Part shown: piece after piece, positions 16,755-25,338 of the stretch
How the letters are laid out: each line of letters begins with the position of its first letter
Position numbering within the stretch: the stretch's first letter is position 1
Assembly (NCBI GenBank): GCA_934668375.1
Contig: CAKUNF010000001.1
Location: 153,691 to 217,690, forward strand
Length of the DNA: 64,000 nucleotides
Source of the DNA: an uncultured Parolsenella sp.
Lineage (GTDB): Bacteria; Actinomycetota; Coriobacteriia; Coriobacteriales; Atopobiaceae
Direction: 5' to 3'
Program-made: the position numbers and the translations under genes
The notes under the pieces: model-generated
Seen by the model: the letters and a program-made list of their open reading frames with translations, nothing else
What the model was told of the DNA's origin: nothing
Database searches by the model: none

Positions 16755-16783
16755 TTGACGCAAGGTGTGGCTACACATAAAAT
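16755..16783 (+). promoter_or_regulatory. Promoter for the rny operon
   Basis: TTGACG (16755-16760), exactly 17 bases, then TAAAAT (16778-16783), in a 236-base AT-richer intergenic region after recX. It would give a leader of about 170 bases before the rny ATG; I see no known riboswitch in that leader. Confidence 0.75.
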
Positions 16784-16958
16784 GGGATAACCATTTGGGT
16801 ATCTCTCGTCCGCCGTGTTGACCATGGCGAACGTCCTTTTTGTTCGTTTAGCTGCGATCAGACGCACATAGACGCCGGGAGCCACTCGGATGGTGGGTTC
16901 TGCCCTTGTTGGCAGTCTCCTGAACATCTCTTGCAGATTAGTGATCCTAGGAGTCAGC

Positions 16959-18515
16959 ATGTTGCCAGTCATCATTGCGGCGCTTATTGCGCTTGCGGCG
17001 GGATTTGCCTTCTCGCACTTTGTCGTGAACGGTCAGAACTCGGCCAAGGTCCAGGAGGCCAACCGCCAGGTGAGCGAGGCCCAGCAGAGGGCTGAGCAGA
17101 TCTGCTCGGACGCCGAGCGCCAGGCGGAGACCACCAAGAAGGAGGCGGTGCTGGCCGCCAAGGAGGACATCCTCAAGCAGCGTCAGGCCGCTGAGGCCGA
17201 GGAGAAGCAGCGCAAGAACGAGCTTCGTTCCCTTGAGAGCCGCATCATGCAGCGCGAGGAGTCCCTCGACCGTCGCAACGACGCCCTCGATCGCCGCGAG
17301 CACCAGCTCTCCAGCCAGGCTGGTCAGCTGGACCGTCGCCAGAGCGACCTCGAGGGCCTCGTCAAGAAGCAGACGAGCGAGCTTGAGCGCATCGCCTCTC
17401 TTTCCCAGGACGAGGCCCACAAGGAGCTTCTCGACCGCGTCCGCAAGGATACGGTCCGCGAGGAGGCCCAGATTCTGCGTGAGAGCGAGCAGCGTACGCG
17501 CGCCCAGGCCGACAAGACGGCGCGCGAGATCGTGACGACGGCCATCCAGCGTTGTGCTGCGGACCAGGCCGGCGAGGTCACGGTTACGTCCGTGCACATT
17601 CCGTCCGATGACCTCAAGGGACGCATCATCGGTCGCGAGGGCCGCAACATTCGTACGTTCGAGCAGGTCTCCGGTGTCTCCCTCGTCATTGACGACACGC
17701 CCGAGACGGTGCTTCTTTCGAGTTTCGAGCCCGTTCGTCGCGAGACTGCCCGTGTTGCGCTCGAGAACCTCATTGCGGACGGTCGAATTCATCCCGCGCG
17801 CATCGAGGAGATGTACAAGAAGGCCGAGACGCTCGTTAACCAGCGCGTTCAGGAGGCTGGCGAGCAGGCCGCCTTCGATGCGGGCATTCACGACCTGCAC
17901 CCGGAGATCGTCAAGACGCTTGGCGCCCTTCGCTATCGCACGTCTTTTGGACAGAACGTCCTTCAGCACTCCAAGCAGGTCTCCGAGCTCTGCGGCGTGA
18001 TGGCCTCCGAGCTTGGACTTGATCCCACGGCAGCCAAGCGTGCCGGCCTTCTCCACGACCTTGGCAAGGCCATTGACCACACGGTCGAGGGCCCCCACGC
18101 GGTCATCGGCGCCGATCTCGCGCGTCGTTATGGCGAGCGTCCGGAAATCGTTCATGCCATCGAGGCGCACCACGCCGACGTTGAGCCCAACACGATTCTC
18201 GACCAGCTCGTCATGGCTGCCGACGCCATCTCTGCGGCGCGCCCCGGTGCTCGTCGCGAGAGTGCCGAGACCTACATCAAGCGACTTCAGAAGCTCGAGG
18301 AGATCTCCAACGCCCACGAGGGTGTGGAGCGCACCTACGCCATGCAGGCGGGTCGCGAACTTCACGTCATGGTCCAGCCCGAGAAGATCTCCGATGCCGA
18401 GGCCACGGTCCTGGCCCACGACATCGCCAAGCAGATTGAGGACGAGATGGAGTATCCGGGCCAGGTGCGCGTCGTGGTCATCCGCGAGTCCCGTGCCGTT
18501 GACGTTGCCAAGTAG
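16959..18515 (+). CDS. rny: Ribonuclease Y
   Basis: A membrane-anchored endoribonuclease that initiates mRNA decay. The 518 residues match the family: N-terminal membrane helix (MLPVIIAALIALAAGFAF), long coiled coil to about residue 200, KH domain (DDLKGRIIGREGRNIRTFE) and HD domain with HDLGKAIDH and EAHHADVEP. ATG 16959 is preceded by TAGGAG; the upstream open frame is leader. With rnj and pnp nearby, the window encodes most of a Gram-positive-type RNA degradation set. Confidence 0.96.
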   Translation: MLPVIIAALIALAAGFAFSHFVVNGQNSAKVQEANRQVSEAQQRAEQICSDAERQAETTKKEAVLAAKEDILKQRQAAEAEEKQRKNELRSLESRIMQREESLDRRNDALDRREHQLSSQAGQLDRRQSDLEGLVKKQTSELERIASLSQDEAHKELLDRVRKDTVREEAQILRESEQRTRAQADKTAREIVTTAIQRCAADQAGEVTVTSVHIPSDDLKGRIIGREGRNIRTFEQVSGVSLVIDDTPETVLLSSFEPVRRETARVALENLIADGRIHPARIEEMYKKAETLVNQRVQEAGEQAAFDAGIHDLHPEIVKTLGALRYRTSFGQNVLQHSKQVSELCGVMASELGLDPTAAKRAGLLHDLGKAIDHTVEGPHAVIGADLARRYGERPEIVHAIEAHHADVEPNTILDQLVMAADAISAARPGARRESAETYIKRLQKLEEISNAHEGVERTYAMQAGRELHVMVQPEKISDAEATVLAHDIAKQIEDEMEYPGQVRVVVIRESRAVDVAK

Positions 18516-18536
18516 CCTTCGGGCCTACGTCTGACG

Positions 18537-19652
18537 ATGAACGATTCATCTCACACTCCAACTGGCGAGGGCACGGCTTCTGCCATGCCCTCGCTTGTCG
18601 ACTTTGTCGCCGCGGTTTCTGGCGACACGGCCGTGCGCGTCGAGGAGTCCCTCGGTGACGGCTTCGTTCGCCTTCGGGTGGGCGAGGCCGAGAGGCGCCA
18701 GGCCAAGCATGACATCCGTTGCATCGAGGACGTCGTCATCGAGATGCTTCGCAACTCGAGAGATGCCGGTGCCCATCGCATCCTCGTTGCCACCTCTCGT
18801 GAGGGTGATGCTCGTTCCCTCGTCATGCTCGATGATGGCTCTGGTGTTCCCGACTCGATGCGCGAGCGCATCTTTGACGCACGCGTCACCTCCAAGCTTG
18901 ACACGGTCCACATGGATCGCTGGGGCGTTCACGGTCGTGGCATGGCGCTCTTCTCGATTCGCGAGAACACGCGCTCGGCTCAGGTCATGGCCTCCGGCAA
19001 GGGGCTCGGTTCGTCCATTCGAATCGAGGCCGATGCCGCGGAGCTTCCCGAGCGCAAGGACCAGAGCACATGGCCGACGGTTGGCAAGGGCGACGAGGGA
19101 CAGAGTCAGCTCAAGGGTCCCCACAACATCATTCGCACGTGCTGCGAGTTTGCACTCGAGGAGCGGCCGAACTGCGACGTCTACCTTGGGTCTGCGGCAG
19201 ATGTCCTCGCCACGGCTCGTGCGCTCGTGGATCAGAGCCCGGATCGCTCGCGCCTGCTCTTCGTCGACGATCCCTCCGAGGTTGCTGTCATCGAGCGGCC
19301 CGCCGTCGCTGGAGATGCCCATGAGCTTGCGGCTATCGCGCAGGACTTGGGGCTTCCCATCTCCGAGCGAACGGCTCATCGAATCCTCGCTGGGCAGATC
19401 AAGCCCCTTCGACCCGTTGCGGCTCGGCTGCTCCACCATGCCGGCACGCCGGGGCCTCAGCAGGTTGACCTCTCGAGGGACCGTCGCGGGCTCAAGATCG
19501 CCCAGGATGACATCGACGAGTTCTCTCGCACGATGGAGCGGGCCTTTGATCTCATCGCTGAGCGCTACTATGTGGGGCTTTCCGGCGAGCCGAGGGTGAG
19601 CGTGACGCGCGACAAGATAACCGTTACATTTGACCTTGAGAAGGAAGACTAG
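18537..19652 (+). CDS. Orphan GHKL (histidine-kinase-like) ATPase
   Basis: A 371-residue soluble protein. Residues ~60-150 form a GHKL ATP-binding fold: N box EMLRNSRDAGA near residue 68, G1 box DDGSGVP near 99, and G2 box GVHGRGMALFSI near 130. There is no DHp/phosphoacceptor histidine domain, no membrane segment and no recognisable MutL or gyrase transducer. The C-terminal ~200 residues (a possible helix-turn-helix-like stretch around ISERTAHRILAGQIKPL) are unassigned. It lies 21 bases after rny and 84 before spoVS, where Bacillus has ymdB. Function is unknown; regulation of RNase Y or SpoVS is speculation from position. Confidence 0.8.
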   Translation: MNDSSHTPTGEGTASAMPSLVDFVAAVSGDTAVRVEESLGDGFVRLRVGEAERRQAKHDIRCIEDVVIEMLRNSRDAGAHRILVATSREGDARSLVMLDDGSGVPDSMRERIFDARVTSKLDTVHMDRWGVHGRGMALFSIRENTRSAQVMASGKGLGSSIRIEADAAELPERKDQSTWPTVGKGDEGQSQLKGPHNIIRTCCEFALEERPNCDVYLGSAADVLATARALVDQSPDRSRLLFVDDPSEVAVIERPAVAGDAHELAAIAQDLGLPISERTAHRILAGQIKPLRPVAARLLHHAGTPGPQQVDLSRDRRGLKIAQDDIDEFSRTMERAFDLIAERYYVGLSGEPRVSVTRDKITVTFDLEKED

Positions 19653-19736
19653 GGCCTGGGTGCCAGCGACCGGCCCATACTCACATACTAAAACGCAGCA
19701 GCTTTTGTACCAGAAATGCAGCTAGGAGCAACATAC

Positions 19737-20054
19737 ATGGACTACCTGAAGGTCTCGAGCAAGTCCTCGCCTGCTTCTGTGGCCGGTGCCATCGCCGGCA
19801 TGGTCAAGGACGGGGTTCCCGTCAACATTCAATCGGTGGGCGCCGGGGCCGTCAACCAGGCCATCAAGGCGGTGGCCATTGCTCGCGGCTTCCTCATTCC
19901 CACAGGGGTCGACATCTCGTGCGCCCCCACGTTCTCGGACATCGACATTGACGGCCAGAGCCGCACGGCCATCCGCATCGCGGTGTATGTGCATAGGCTG
20001 GCGCCGTCCGACGCTACTACCCTTGAGCAGGGTGCCGGAAAGGTGGCAATCTAA
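19737..20054 (+). CDS. spoVS: Stage V sporulation protein S family protein
   Basis: A small Alba-like protein of 105 residues (LKVSSKSSPASVAGAIAGMV, VGAGAVNQAIKAVAIARG, PTFSDIDIDGQSRTAIRI). SpoVS affects sporulation and septation in Bacillus, but homologues are widespread in non-sporulating bacteria, so the role here is not sporulation as far as the window shows. ATG 19737 is supported by AGGAG eight bases upstream; an earlier in-frame ATG at 19716 precedes that site. The stop codon abuts the miaB GTG. Confidence 0.95.
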   Translation: MDYLKVSSKSSPASVAGAIAGMVKDGVPVNIQSVGAGAVNQAIKAVAIARGFLIPTGVDISCAPTFSDIDIDGQSRTAIRIAVYVHRLAPSDATTLEQGAGKVAI

Positions 20055-21422
20055 GTGAGCAACGTCTCGTCTCTCGCCGGCCTCACGTATCACGTGAAGA
20101 CATTCGGCTGCCAGATGAATCTTCATGACTCTGAGCGCGTCTCGGGTCTTCTCGGCTCTTGTGGCTGCCTTGAGGTTGCCACTCCCGAGGAGGCCGACAT
20201 AGTCGTCTTCATGACGTGCTGCGTGCGAGAGAAGGCCGACACTCACCTCTACGGCCAGGTCTCTGCCATGGTCAGCGCCCCGGAGCCTCCACATGGTCGC
20301 AGGGTCGTCTGCATTGGCGGCTGCATAGCCCAGCGTGACGGCTCTGGCATCCGAGAGCACATGCGCAACGTCGACGTCGTCTTTGGCACGCGGGCCATCG
20401 CAAGCCTGCCCGAGCTCATCGTCGATGCCCTCAACGGCTCCAAGAAGAATGTCTTTGCGGACACGAGCGAGGATGACCCCGGTTTTTCCTCCGACCTTCC
20501 CAGCAGGCGCGAGGACACCTGGCATGCCTGGGTGCCCATCATGACGGGCTGCAACAACTTCTGCAGCTACTGCATCGTGCCCTACGTTCGCGGTCGCGAG
20601 CGTGACCGTGCCTTCGAGAGCGTCGTCGACGAGGTGCGGAAGCTTCACGAGGACGGCGTTCGCGAGGTGTGCCTACTCGGCCAGAACGTGAACTCGTTCG
20701 GTCGCCAGCGCTATGGCTCTCCGCGCTTCGCCGAGCTTCTGCGTGCGGTGGGCGAGACGGGTATCGAGCGGATTCGTTTCACGAGCTCTCACCCCAAGGA
20801 CCTCTCTGACGAGACGATTGCCGCCATGGCCGAGACCCCTGCCGTGATGCCGCAGCTTCACTTGGCCGTCCAGAGTGGCTCCACGCGCGTTCTCAAGGCT
20901 ATGAACAGACACTATTCGCGAGAGGACTACCTCTCGCTTGCTGAGCGCATCAAGAGGGCCAACCCGGGAATCGCCCTCTCGACCGACATCATTGTGGGCT
21001 TCCCGGGCGAGACCGAGGAGGACTTCGAGCAGACCCTGAGCCTTGTGCGCGAGGTTGGGTTCTCCTCGGCGTTCACGTTCATCTATTCCAAGCGCCCCGG
21101 TACGCCCGCCGCAAAGATTGTTGACCCCACGCCGCGTGAGGTCATCCAGGAGCGCTTTGACAGACTTGCCGCTCTCGTTGCCGACCTTGCGCACGAGGCC
21201 AACCAGGCTGAGCTTGGTCATACGGTCGAGGCGCTCGTCGAGGGCCCGTCCAAGAGGGATGGCGGCATCCTCGTGGGCCACAGCCCCAAGAACAAGACGG
21301 TCCACTTTGAGCTTCCCGACGGTCGGGAGGCAAGCGAGTTCGTTGGCAAGTTCGTGGACGTGCGCGTCGAGGAGGCTCGTACCTGGTATCTCCGAGGCCC
21401 CATGGTTGGCGACCCAAGGTGA
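20055..21422 (+). CDS. miaB: tRNA-2-methylthio-N6-dimethylallyladenosine synthase MiaB
   Basis: A radical-SAM methylthiotransferase that converts i6A37 to ms2i6A37 in tRNAs reading UNN codons. The N-terminal domain has TFGCQMNLHDSERV. The cluster motif CNNFCSYCIVPYVRG is at residues ~166-180, and a C-terminal TRAM domain follows. The GTG start directly follows the spoVS stop. It overlaps miaA by four bases (GTGA), so the two enzymes acting on the same base, A37, are translationally coupled. Confidence 0.96.
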   Translation: MSNVSSLAGLTYHVKTFGCQMNLHDSERVSGLLGSCGCLEVATPEEADIVVFMTCCVREKADTHLYGQVSAMVSAPEPPHGRRVVCIGGCIAQRDGSGIREHMRNVDVVFGTRAIASLPELIVDALNGSKKNVFADTSEDDPGFSSDLPSRREDTWHAWVPIMTGCNNFCSYCIVPYVRGRERDRAFESVVDEVRKLHEDGVREVCLLGQNVNSFGRQRYGSPRFAELLRAVGETGIERIRFTSSHPKDLSDETIAAMAETPAVMPQLHLAVQSGSTRVLKAMNRHYSREDYLSLAERIKRANPGIALSTDIIVGFPGETEEDFEQTLSLVREVGFSSAFTFIYSKRPGTPAAKIVDPTPREVIQERFDRLAALVADLAHEANQAELGHTVEALVEGPSKRDGGILVGHSPKNKTVHFELPDGREASEFVGKFVDVRVEEARTWYLRGPMVGDPR

Positions 21423-22378
21423 TCGAGTCTCGCGAGGCTCCGGTTCGTCCTGGCGCACCCGTCATCTGCATCGTGGGGCCTACGGCATCGGGCAAGAGCG
21501 CCCTTGCCGATGAGGTGGCCGTCCGTCTCGGAACTGACGTCATCTCCGTGGACTCCATGCAGGTATACCGTGGTATGGACATCGGCACGGCCAAGACGCC
21601 GGTGGGGGAGCGCCGCGTACCCCTGCAAATGGTGGATGTCGCAGACATCACACAGGATTATTCCGTGGCGATGTTCCAGGCCGAGGCTCGGTGCCTCGTC
21701 GACGCGCGCAGGGAAGAGGGACGGCCTGCGATCCTCTGTGGCGGCACGGGCCTCTACCTTGATGGTGTCATCGACGTGATGGAGTTTCCCTCGGGCGAGA
21801 CTCACGGCGAGTCGCGGTCGCAGTATGAGGACTATCTCGAGGCACACGGCGTGGACGCCCTCTGGGCGCTGCTTGACGCTCGCGACCATGACAGCGCGGC
21901 CGCCATTCATCCAAACAACTCGCGTCGTGTCATCAGAGCTCTTGAGATGCATGACGAGGGAAAGAGCTATGCCGAGCAACTCTTAGGGCTCAAGTCGCGC
22001 CAGCCGTACTATCCCATCCAGATGTGGGGCATCACGATGGACCGGAAGCGCCTGTACAGCCGCATCGATTCTCGCGTTGACGCCATGATGCGAGAAGGCC
22101 TTGTCGATGAGGTGAGGCGGCTCGTCGCGAATGGATTTGGCGAGGACCTCACGGCGCGCCAGGCCATTGGCTACAAGGAGGTCCTGGCGTATCTTGCCGA
22201 TGAATGCGAGCTCGACGAGTGCGTCGAGCTCATCAAGCGCAGGTCTCGCCGGTATGCGAAGCGGCAACTATCCTGGCTTCGAAGGGACGGGCGCGTGCGC
22301 TGGCTGGATATGGATGTCCTTGACACCATGGGCGCCGCCGAAGGTATCGTCGAGGCGTACGAGGCAGCAGCGCGCTAG
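21419..22378 (+). CDS. miaA: tRNA dimethylallyltransferase MiaA
   Basis: MiaA transfers a dimethylallyl group to A37 of tRNA, making the substrate for MiaB. The 319-residue protein has the P-loop GPTASGKSALADEVA near residue 20, DSMQVYRGMDIGTAK and the C-terminal RQAIGYKEVL and RRYAKRQLSWLRR motifs. The GTG start overlaps the miaB stop by four bases. Confidence 0.96.
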   Translation: MIESREAPVRPGAPVICIVGPTASGKSALADEVAVRLGTDVISVDSMQVYRGMDIGTAKTPVGERRVPLQMVDVADITQDYSVAMFQAEARCLVDARREEGRPAILCGGTGLYLDGVIDVMEFPSGETHGESRSQYEDYLEAHGVDALWALLDARDHDSAAAIHPNNSRRVIRALEMHDEGKSYAEQLLGLKSRQPYYPIQMWGITMDRKRLYSRIDSRVDAMMREGLVDEVRRLVANGFGEDLTARQAIGYKEVLAYLADECELDECVELIKRRSRRYAKRQLSWLRRDGRVRWLDMDVLDTMGAAEGIVEAYEAAAR

Positions 22379-22422
22379 CGCATGAGACCGAGGAGGAGAG
22401 AGCCACGGGTCGCTTTAAGCAA

Positions 22423-23697
22423 ATGTCCACAGCCCCCGTTCCGGAGCGTACGCTCGTCGTGGGCGTGGACACGGGCAGGACTGATTGGCCAATGAAGGAG
22501 TCCCTCGACGAGCTCGAGCGCCTTGTCGAGACGGCTGGCGGCATCGTCGTGGCTCGCGAGACCCAGAGGCTTGACTCGCCCATCCCCAAGACGTTTGTTG
22601 GCTCTGGCAAGGCCAAGGAGCTTGCGGAGCTCGTGAAGCGCATGGACGTGGACGTCGTGGCCTTCGACGACCAGCTGTCCCCCTCCCAGCAGGCCAACCT
22701 CGAGAGGATCTTTGGCGACCCCGTCAAGGTGATAGACAGGACCGCCCTCATCCTTGACATCTTTGGGCGGCATGCCACGACGCGCGAGGGCGCCCTCCAG
22801 GTGCAGCTCGCCCAGCTCCAGTACGTCTTGCCGCGCCTGCGTGGCATGTGGAGCCACCTTATGGGCGAGCAGACCCGTGGTGGCATCGGCAGTCGATTTG
22901 GCCAAGGCGAGAGCCAGCTCGAGGTTGACCGCAGGCTCGTGCGCGATCGCATCGCCTCGCTCAGGCGCGAGCTTGCCCGTCTTGAGACGCGCCGCAATAC
23001 TCAAAGCAAGGCGCGCTGGGATTCCGGCATCTATCGCGTGGCCCTTGCCGGTTATACGAACGCAGGCAAGTCGACCCTGCTCAATGCCCTTACGGACTCT
23101 AAGGTGTATGCAAGAGACGAGCTGTTTGCCACGCTCGATCCCACAACGCGCTCCATTGACCTTGCAGAGGGCCGAAAGATCACGCTTACGGATACGGTCG
23201 GCTTCATCCAGAAGCTTCCGACGACACTCGTCGAGAGCTTCAAGTCGACGCTCTCGGAGGTTCGTGCTGCAGACCTCGTTCTTGAGGTTGTTGATGCCCA
23301 CGATGCCAATTGGGAGCAGAAGGTCAAGGCTGTTAACGAGATCCTCGGCCAGATTGATGCCGGGGGAATTCGTCGCGTTGTCGTCTTCAACAAGTGCGAC
23401 CTGCTTGAGCCTGCGGTGCTTGACGAGCTCCGTGCTCAAAACCCCTCTGCGGAGTTCGTTTCCGCAGGGCGCCAGACCGGTCTTGTTGGTCTGATGCACA
23501 GAGTGGCGTCTGAGGCCAGTGCTGGCGATGTGACGCTCACGGCTCTTGTTCCCTATGAGAAGGGGATGCTCGTCAAGATGGTCCACGAGCGCTGCCAGGT
23601 CATACGCGAGCAGTATCAGGACAACGGTCTCCTCGTGACGCTTAAGGCCGGTGAGCGTATGGCGGCAACATTGAGACCATATGAGGTCGAGGAGTAG
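22423..23697 (+). CDS. hflX: GTPase HflX
   Basis: A ribosome-associated GTPase of the Obg-HflX group that splits stalled 70S ribosomes. It has the HflX domain (GSGKAKELAELVK, FDDQLSPSQQANLE), a helical linker with RGGIGSRFGQGE, a G domain with GYTNAGKST and DTVGF, and a C-terminal extension. ATG 22423 is assigned. An in-frame ACG at 22405 is better spaced from the strong AGGAGG at 22391 (8 bases), and the intervening residues GRFKQ would be encoded, so a rare non-AUG start is conceivable. miaA-hflX adjacency is common in bacteria. Confidence 0.94.
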   Translation: MSTAPVPERTLVVGVDTGRTDWPMKESLDELERLVETAGGIVVARETQRLDSPIPKTFVGSGKAKELAELVKRMDVDVVAFDDQLSPSQQANLERIFGDPVKVIDRTALILDIFGRHATTREGALQVQLAQLQYVLPRLRGMWSHLMGEQTRGGIGSRFGQGESQLEVDRRLVRDRIASLRRELARLETRRNTQSKARWDSGIYRVALAGYTNAGKSTLLNALTDSKVYARDELFATLDPTTRSIDLAEGRKITLTDTVGFIQKLPTTLVESFKSTLSEVRAADLVLEVVDAHDANWEQKVKAVNEILGQIDAGGIRRVVVFNKCDLLEPAVLDELRAQNPSAEFVSAGRQTGLVGLMHRVASEASAGDVTLTALVPYEKGMLVKMVHERCQVIREQYQDNGLLVTLKAGERMAATLRPYEVEE

Positions 23698-23699
23698 CT

Positions 23700-24482
23700 T
23701 CAGCGGCCCATGACGACCATGAGGGTCACGAGCACCAAGGGTTGGTGGACCACGTAGAGCTCTAGCGCGTGTCTCCCCACGAACTCAAGGGGCTTGCACC
23801 TGAGCCTTCTTAACGCATCGGTTATGCGTGCGCTGCTTCTTATGGGTCCTCCAAGGGCAAAACCGACAAGGTAGAGCAGCGTGAAGGGGAGAGGCGTGTA
23901 GTAGTCTCCCGACGCGAAGTTTGGCCCGGGAAACCCGAGCCAGCTCAGCAATCCGCTTTCGTAGGGAGCGGATGGAATTCTGAGATATGGACCGCCAAGA
24001 GCCTTGAGCCCAAATGTTCCCGTGGGAATGCCAAGACAAAGCAGGAACAGGATCAACAGCGCTATGGCGAGGGCAACGGAGGCTCTGGCCGAGATGTCCT
24101 CGCGGAGCTGTCGCCGGATGGCTGCGGCAACAAGCGTGCTTACGCCCATGCAGTAGATGATCCCGAAGCTAATGGGGGTGTCAACGGCGACGACCGTCGT
24201 GGCAACCCATATCGCGGCAGCCACGGCCAGGTACTTGCATCCTCTCTTTAGATTGCTTCGCGAATAGGTCGCCATAATTCCGGCTAGCAGGAGAAAGACC
24301 CATGATATGGAGGCGCGCCAGACATCCTGGAGGGGAGAGGCGAACCAATCCAGCCTCACTCCATAGATAGAGGAGAGGTCATAGCAAAGGTGGAACCCGA
24401 TCATCGAGATGACCGAGAAGCCTCGTATTGCGTCGTATCCATGGACCCTGGCTTTGGGCTGGCATTCCTGCTTTGACTTCAT
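23700..24482 (-). CDS. DUF1624 (heparan-alpha-glucosaminide N-acetyltransferase-like) membrane protein
   Basis: A 260-residue polytopic membrane protein. It opens with RVHGYDAIRGFSVISMIGFHLCYDL, the R-x2-x2-RG...H..(Y)D signature of DUF1624 (PF07786), and has about seven further hydrophobic segments. The family resembles transmembrane acyltransferases that move acyl groups onto surface carbohydrates; the substrate here is unknown. It begins one base after the lexA stop, so it is likely co-transcribed with lexA. It converges with hflX. Confidence 0.8.
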   Translation of the reverse strand: MKSKQECQPKARVHGYDAIRGFSVISMIGFHLCYDLSSIYGVRLDWFASPLQDVWRASISWVFLLLAGIMATYSRSNLKRGCKYLAVAAAIWVATTVVAVDTPISFGIIYCMGVSTLVAAAIRRQLREDISARASVALAIALLILFLLCLGIPTGTFGLKALGGPYLRIPSAPYESGLLSWLGFPGPNFASGDYYTPLPFTLLYLVGFALGGPIRSSARITDALRRLRCKPLEFVGRHALELYVVHQPLVLVTLMVVMGR

Positions 24483-24483
24483 G

Positions 24484-25137
24484 CTAAAGGGACCTAAGAA
24501 GGCCGGTCACCCTTCCAAGAATGGTCGGGTTATCCGCATAGATTGGCTCCATCGTGTCATTCTCAGGCTGAAGACGAATGCGGTTCTTCTCTCGGTAGAA
24601 CGTCTTCACCGTGGCGGAGTCGTCGATGAGGGCAACGACAATCTCTCCGTTGTGCGCGTCCTGCTGCTCCTTGACAACGATGTAGTCGCCGTCAAAGATG
24701 CCGGCGTTGATCATTGACTCGCCGCGCACGCGGAGTATGAACGAGCTTGAGTCGCCGATGAGCGAGGTGGGGAGCGTCATGACCTCTTCGACGTTCTGCT
24801 CGGCGAGGATGGGGGTTCCAGCTGCCACCCTGCCCACGACGGGCAGGGTGACCGTCCCGTCATCAACGTTTTGGGAGACGTCTGCTAGTTTTCCGCTCTG
24901 CTGGAATTGCTCGCTACCAGGGCCGGTGATCTCAATCGTTCGAGGCTTGTTGGGATCCCTGCGGATGTAGCCGGCCTTCTCGAGCTTGTGAAGGTGGGAG
25001 TGGACCGTCGAGGGGGACGAGAGTCCAATGGCCGCCCCAATCTCGCGAACTGAGGGCGGATAGCCGTGCGTTGCCGTGAAGCTGCAAATGTAGTCATAGG
25101 CTTGCTGCTGACGTGCGGAAATCTTTACCTCAGACAT
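24484..25137 (-). CDS. lexA: SOS repressor LexA
   Basis: A self-cleaving repressor of 217 residues. The N-terminal winged helix-turn-helix carries GYPPSVREIGAAIGLSSPSTVHSHL. The cleavage site is Ala106-Gly107 (VAAGTP), with catalytic Ser141 (GESM) and Lys178 (TVKTF). ATG 25137 is preceded by AAGGAGGA; an in-frame extension to 25191 runs through the promoter and is rejected. It is divergent from a small membrane-protein gene across three SOS-like boxes. Confidence 0.97.
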   Translation of the reverse strand: MSEVKISARQQQAYDYICSFTATHGYPPSVREIGAAIGLSSPSTVHSHLHKLEKAGYIRRDPNKPRTIEITGPGSEQFQQSGKLADVSQNVDDGTVTLPVVGRVAAGTPILAEQNVEEVMTLPTSLIGDSSSFILRVRGESMINAGIFDGDYIVVKEQQDAHNGEIVVALIDDSATVKTFYREKNRIRLQPENDTMEPIYADNPTILGRVTGLLRSL

Positions 25138-25162
25138 GGCTCCTCCTTTTTGCCTTGAACGT

Positions 25163-25191
25163 ATCATACACGCGTTCGCCCCAAGATTCAA
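25163..25191 (-). promoter_or_regulatory. lexA promoter
   Basis: Read on the minus strand: TTGAAT (25191-25186), 17 bases, TATGAT (25168-25163), giving a ~20-base leader before the lexA ATG. The -35 edge overlaps an SOS-like box at 25190-25201, consistent with autorepression. Confidence 0.8.
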
Positions 25192-25258
25192 ACATTTGTT
25201 CTATTTCTACTTGACACGAACAACTGTACGTAGATACTAGATAGAGAACAACTGTTTG
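25190..25258. promoter_or_regulatory. Three LexA-box-like operators in the lexA divergent region
   Basis: AAACATTTGTTC at 25190-25201, CGAACAACTGTACG at 25217-25230 and AGAACAACTGTTTG at 25245-25258. All fit the GAAC-N4-GTTC pattern with one or two deviations, matching the perfect copy in the recA promoter. The first overlaps the lexA -35; the second and third overlie the rightward promoter. Confidence 0.85.
25211..25238 (+). promoter_or_regulatory. Rightward SOS-type promoter
   Basis: A consensus TTGACA at 25211-25216, 16 bases, then GATACT at 25233-25238 (TACTAG one register further is an alternative). An SOS box fills the spacer. It points to the small gene at 25339 with a leader near 95 bases. 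Confidence 0.65.
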
Positions 25259-25338
25259 CCTGATGAATGCAGATAATTATTGTCCGTTAGCCTTTATATA
25301 ACAGTAGCTGTAGTTATTGCGAGAGAGAGGATGAGTCT

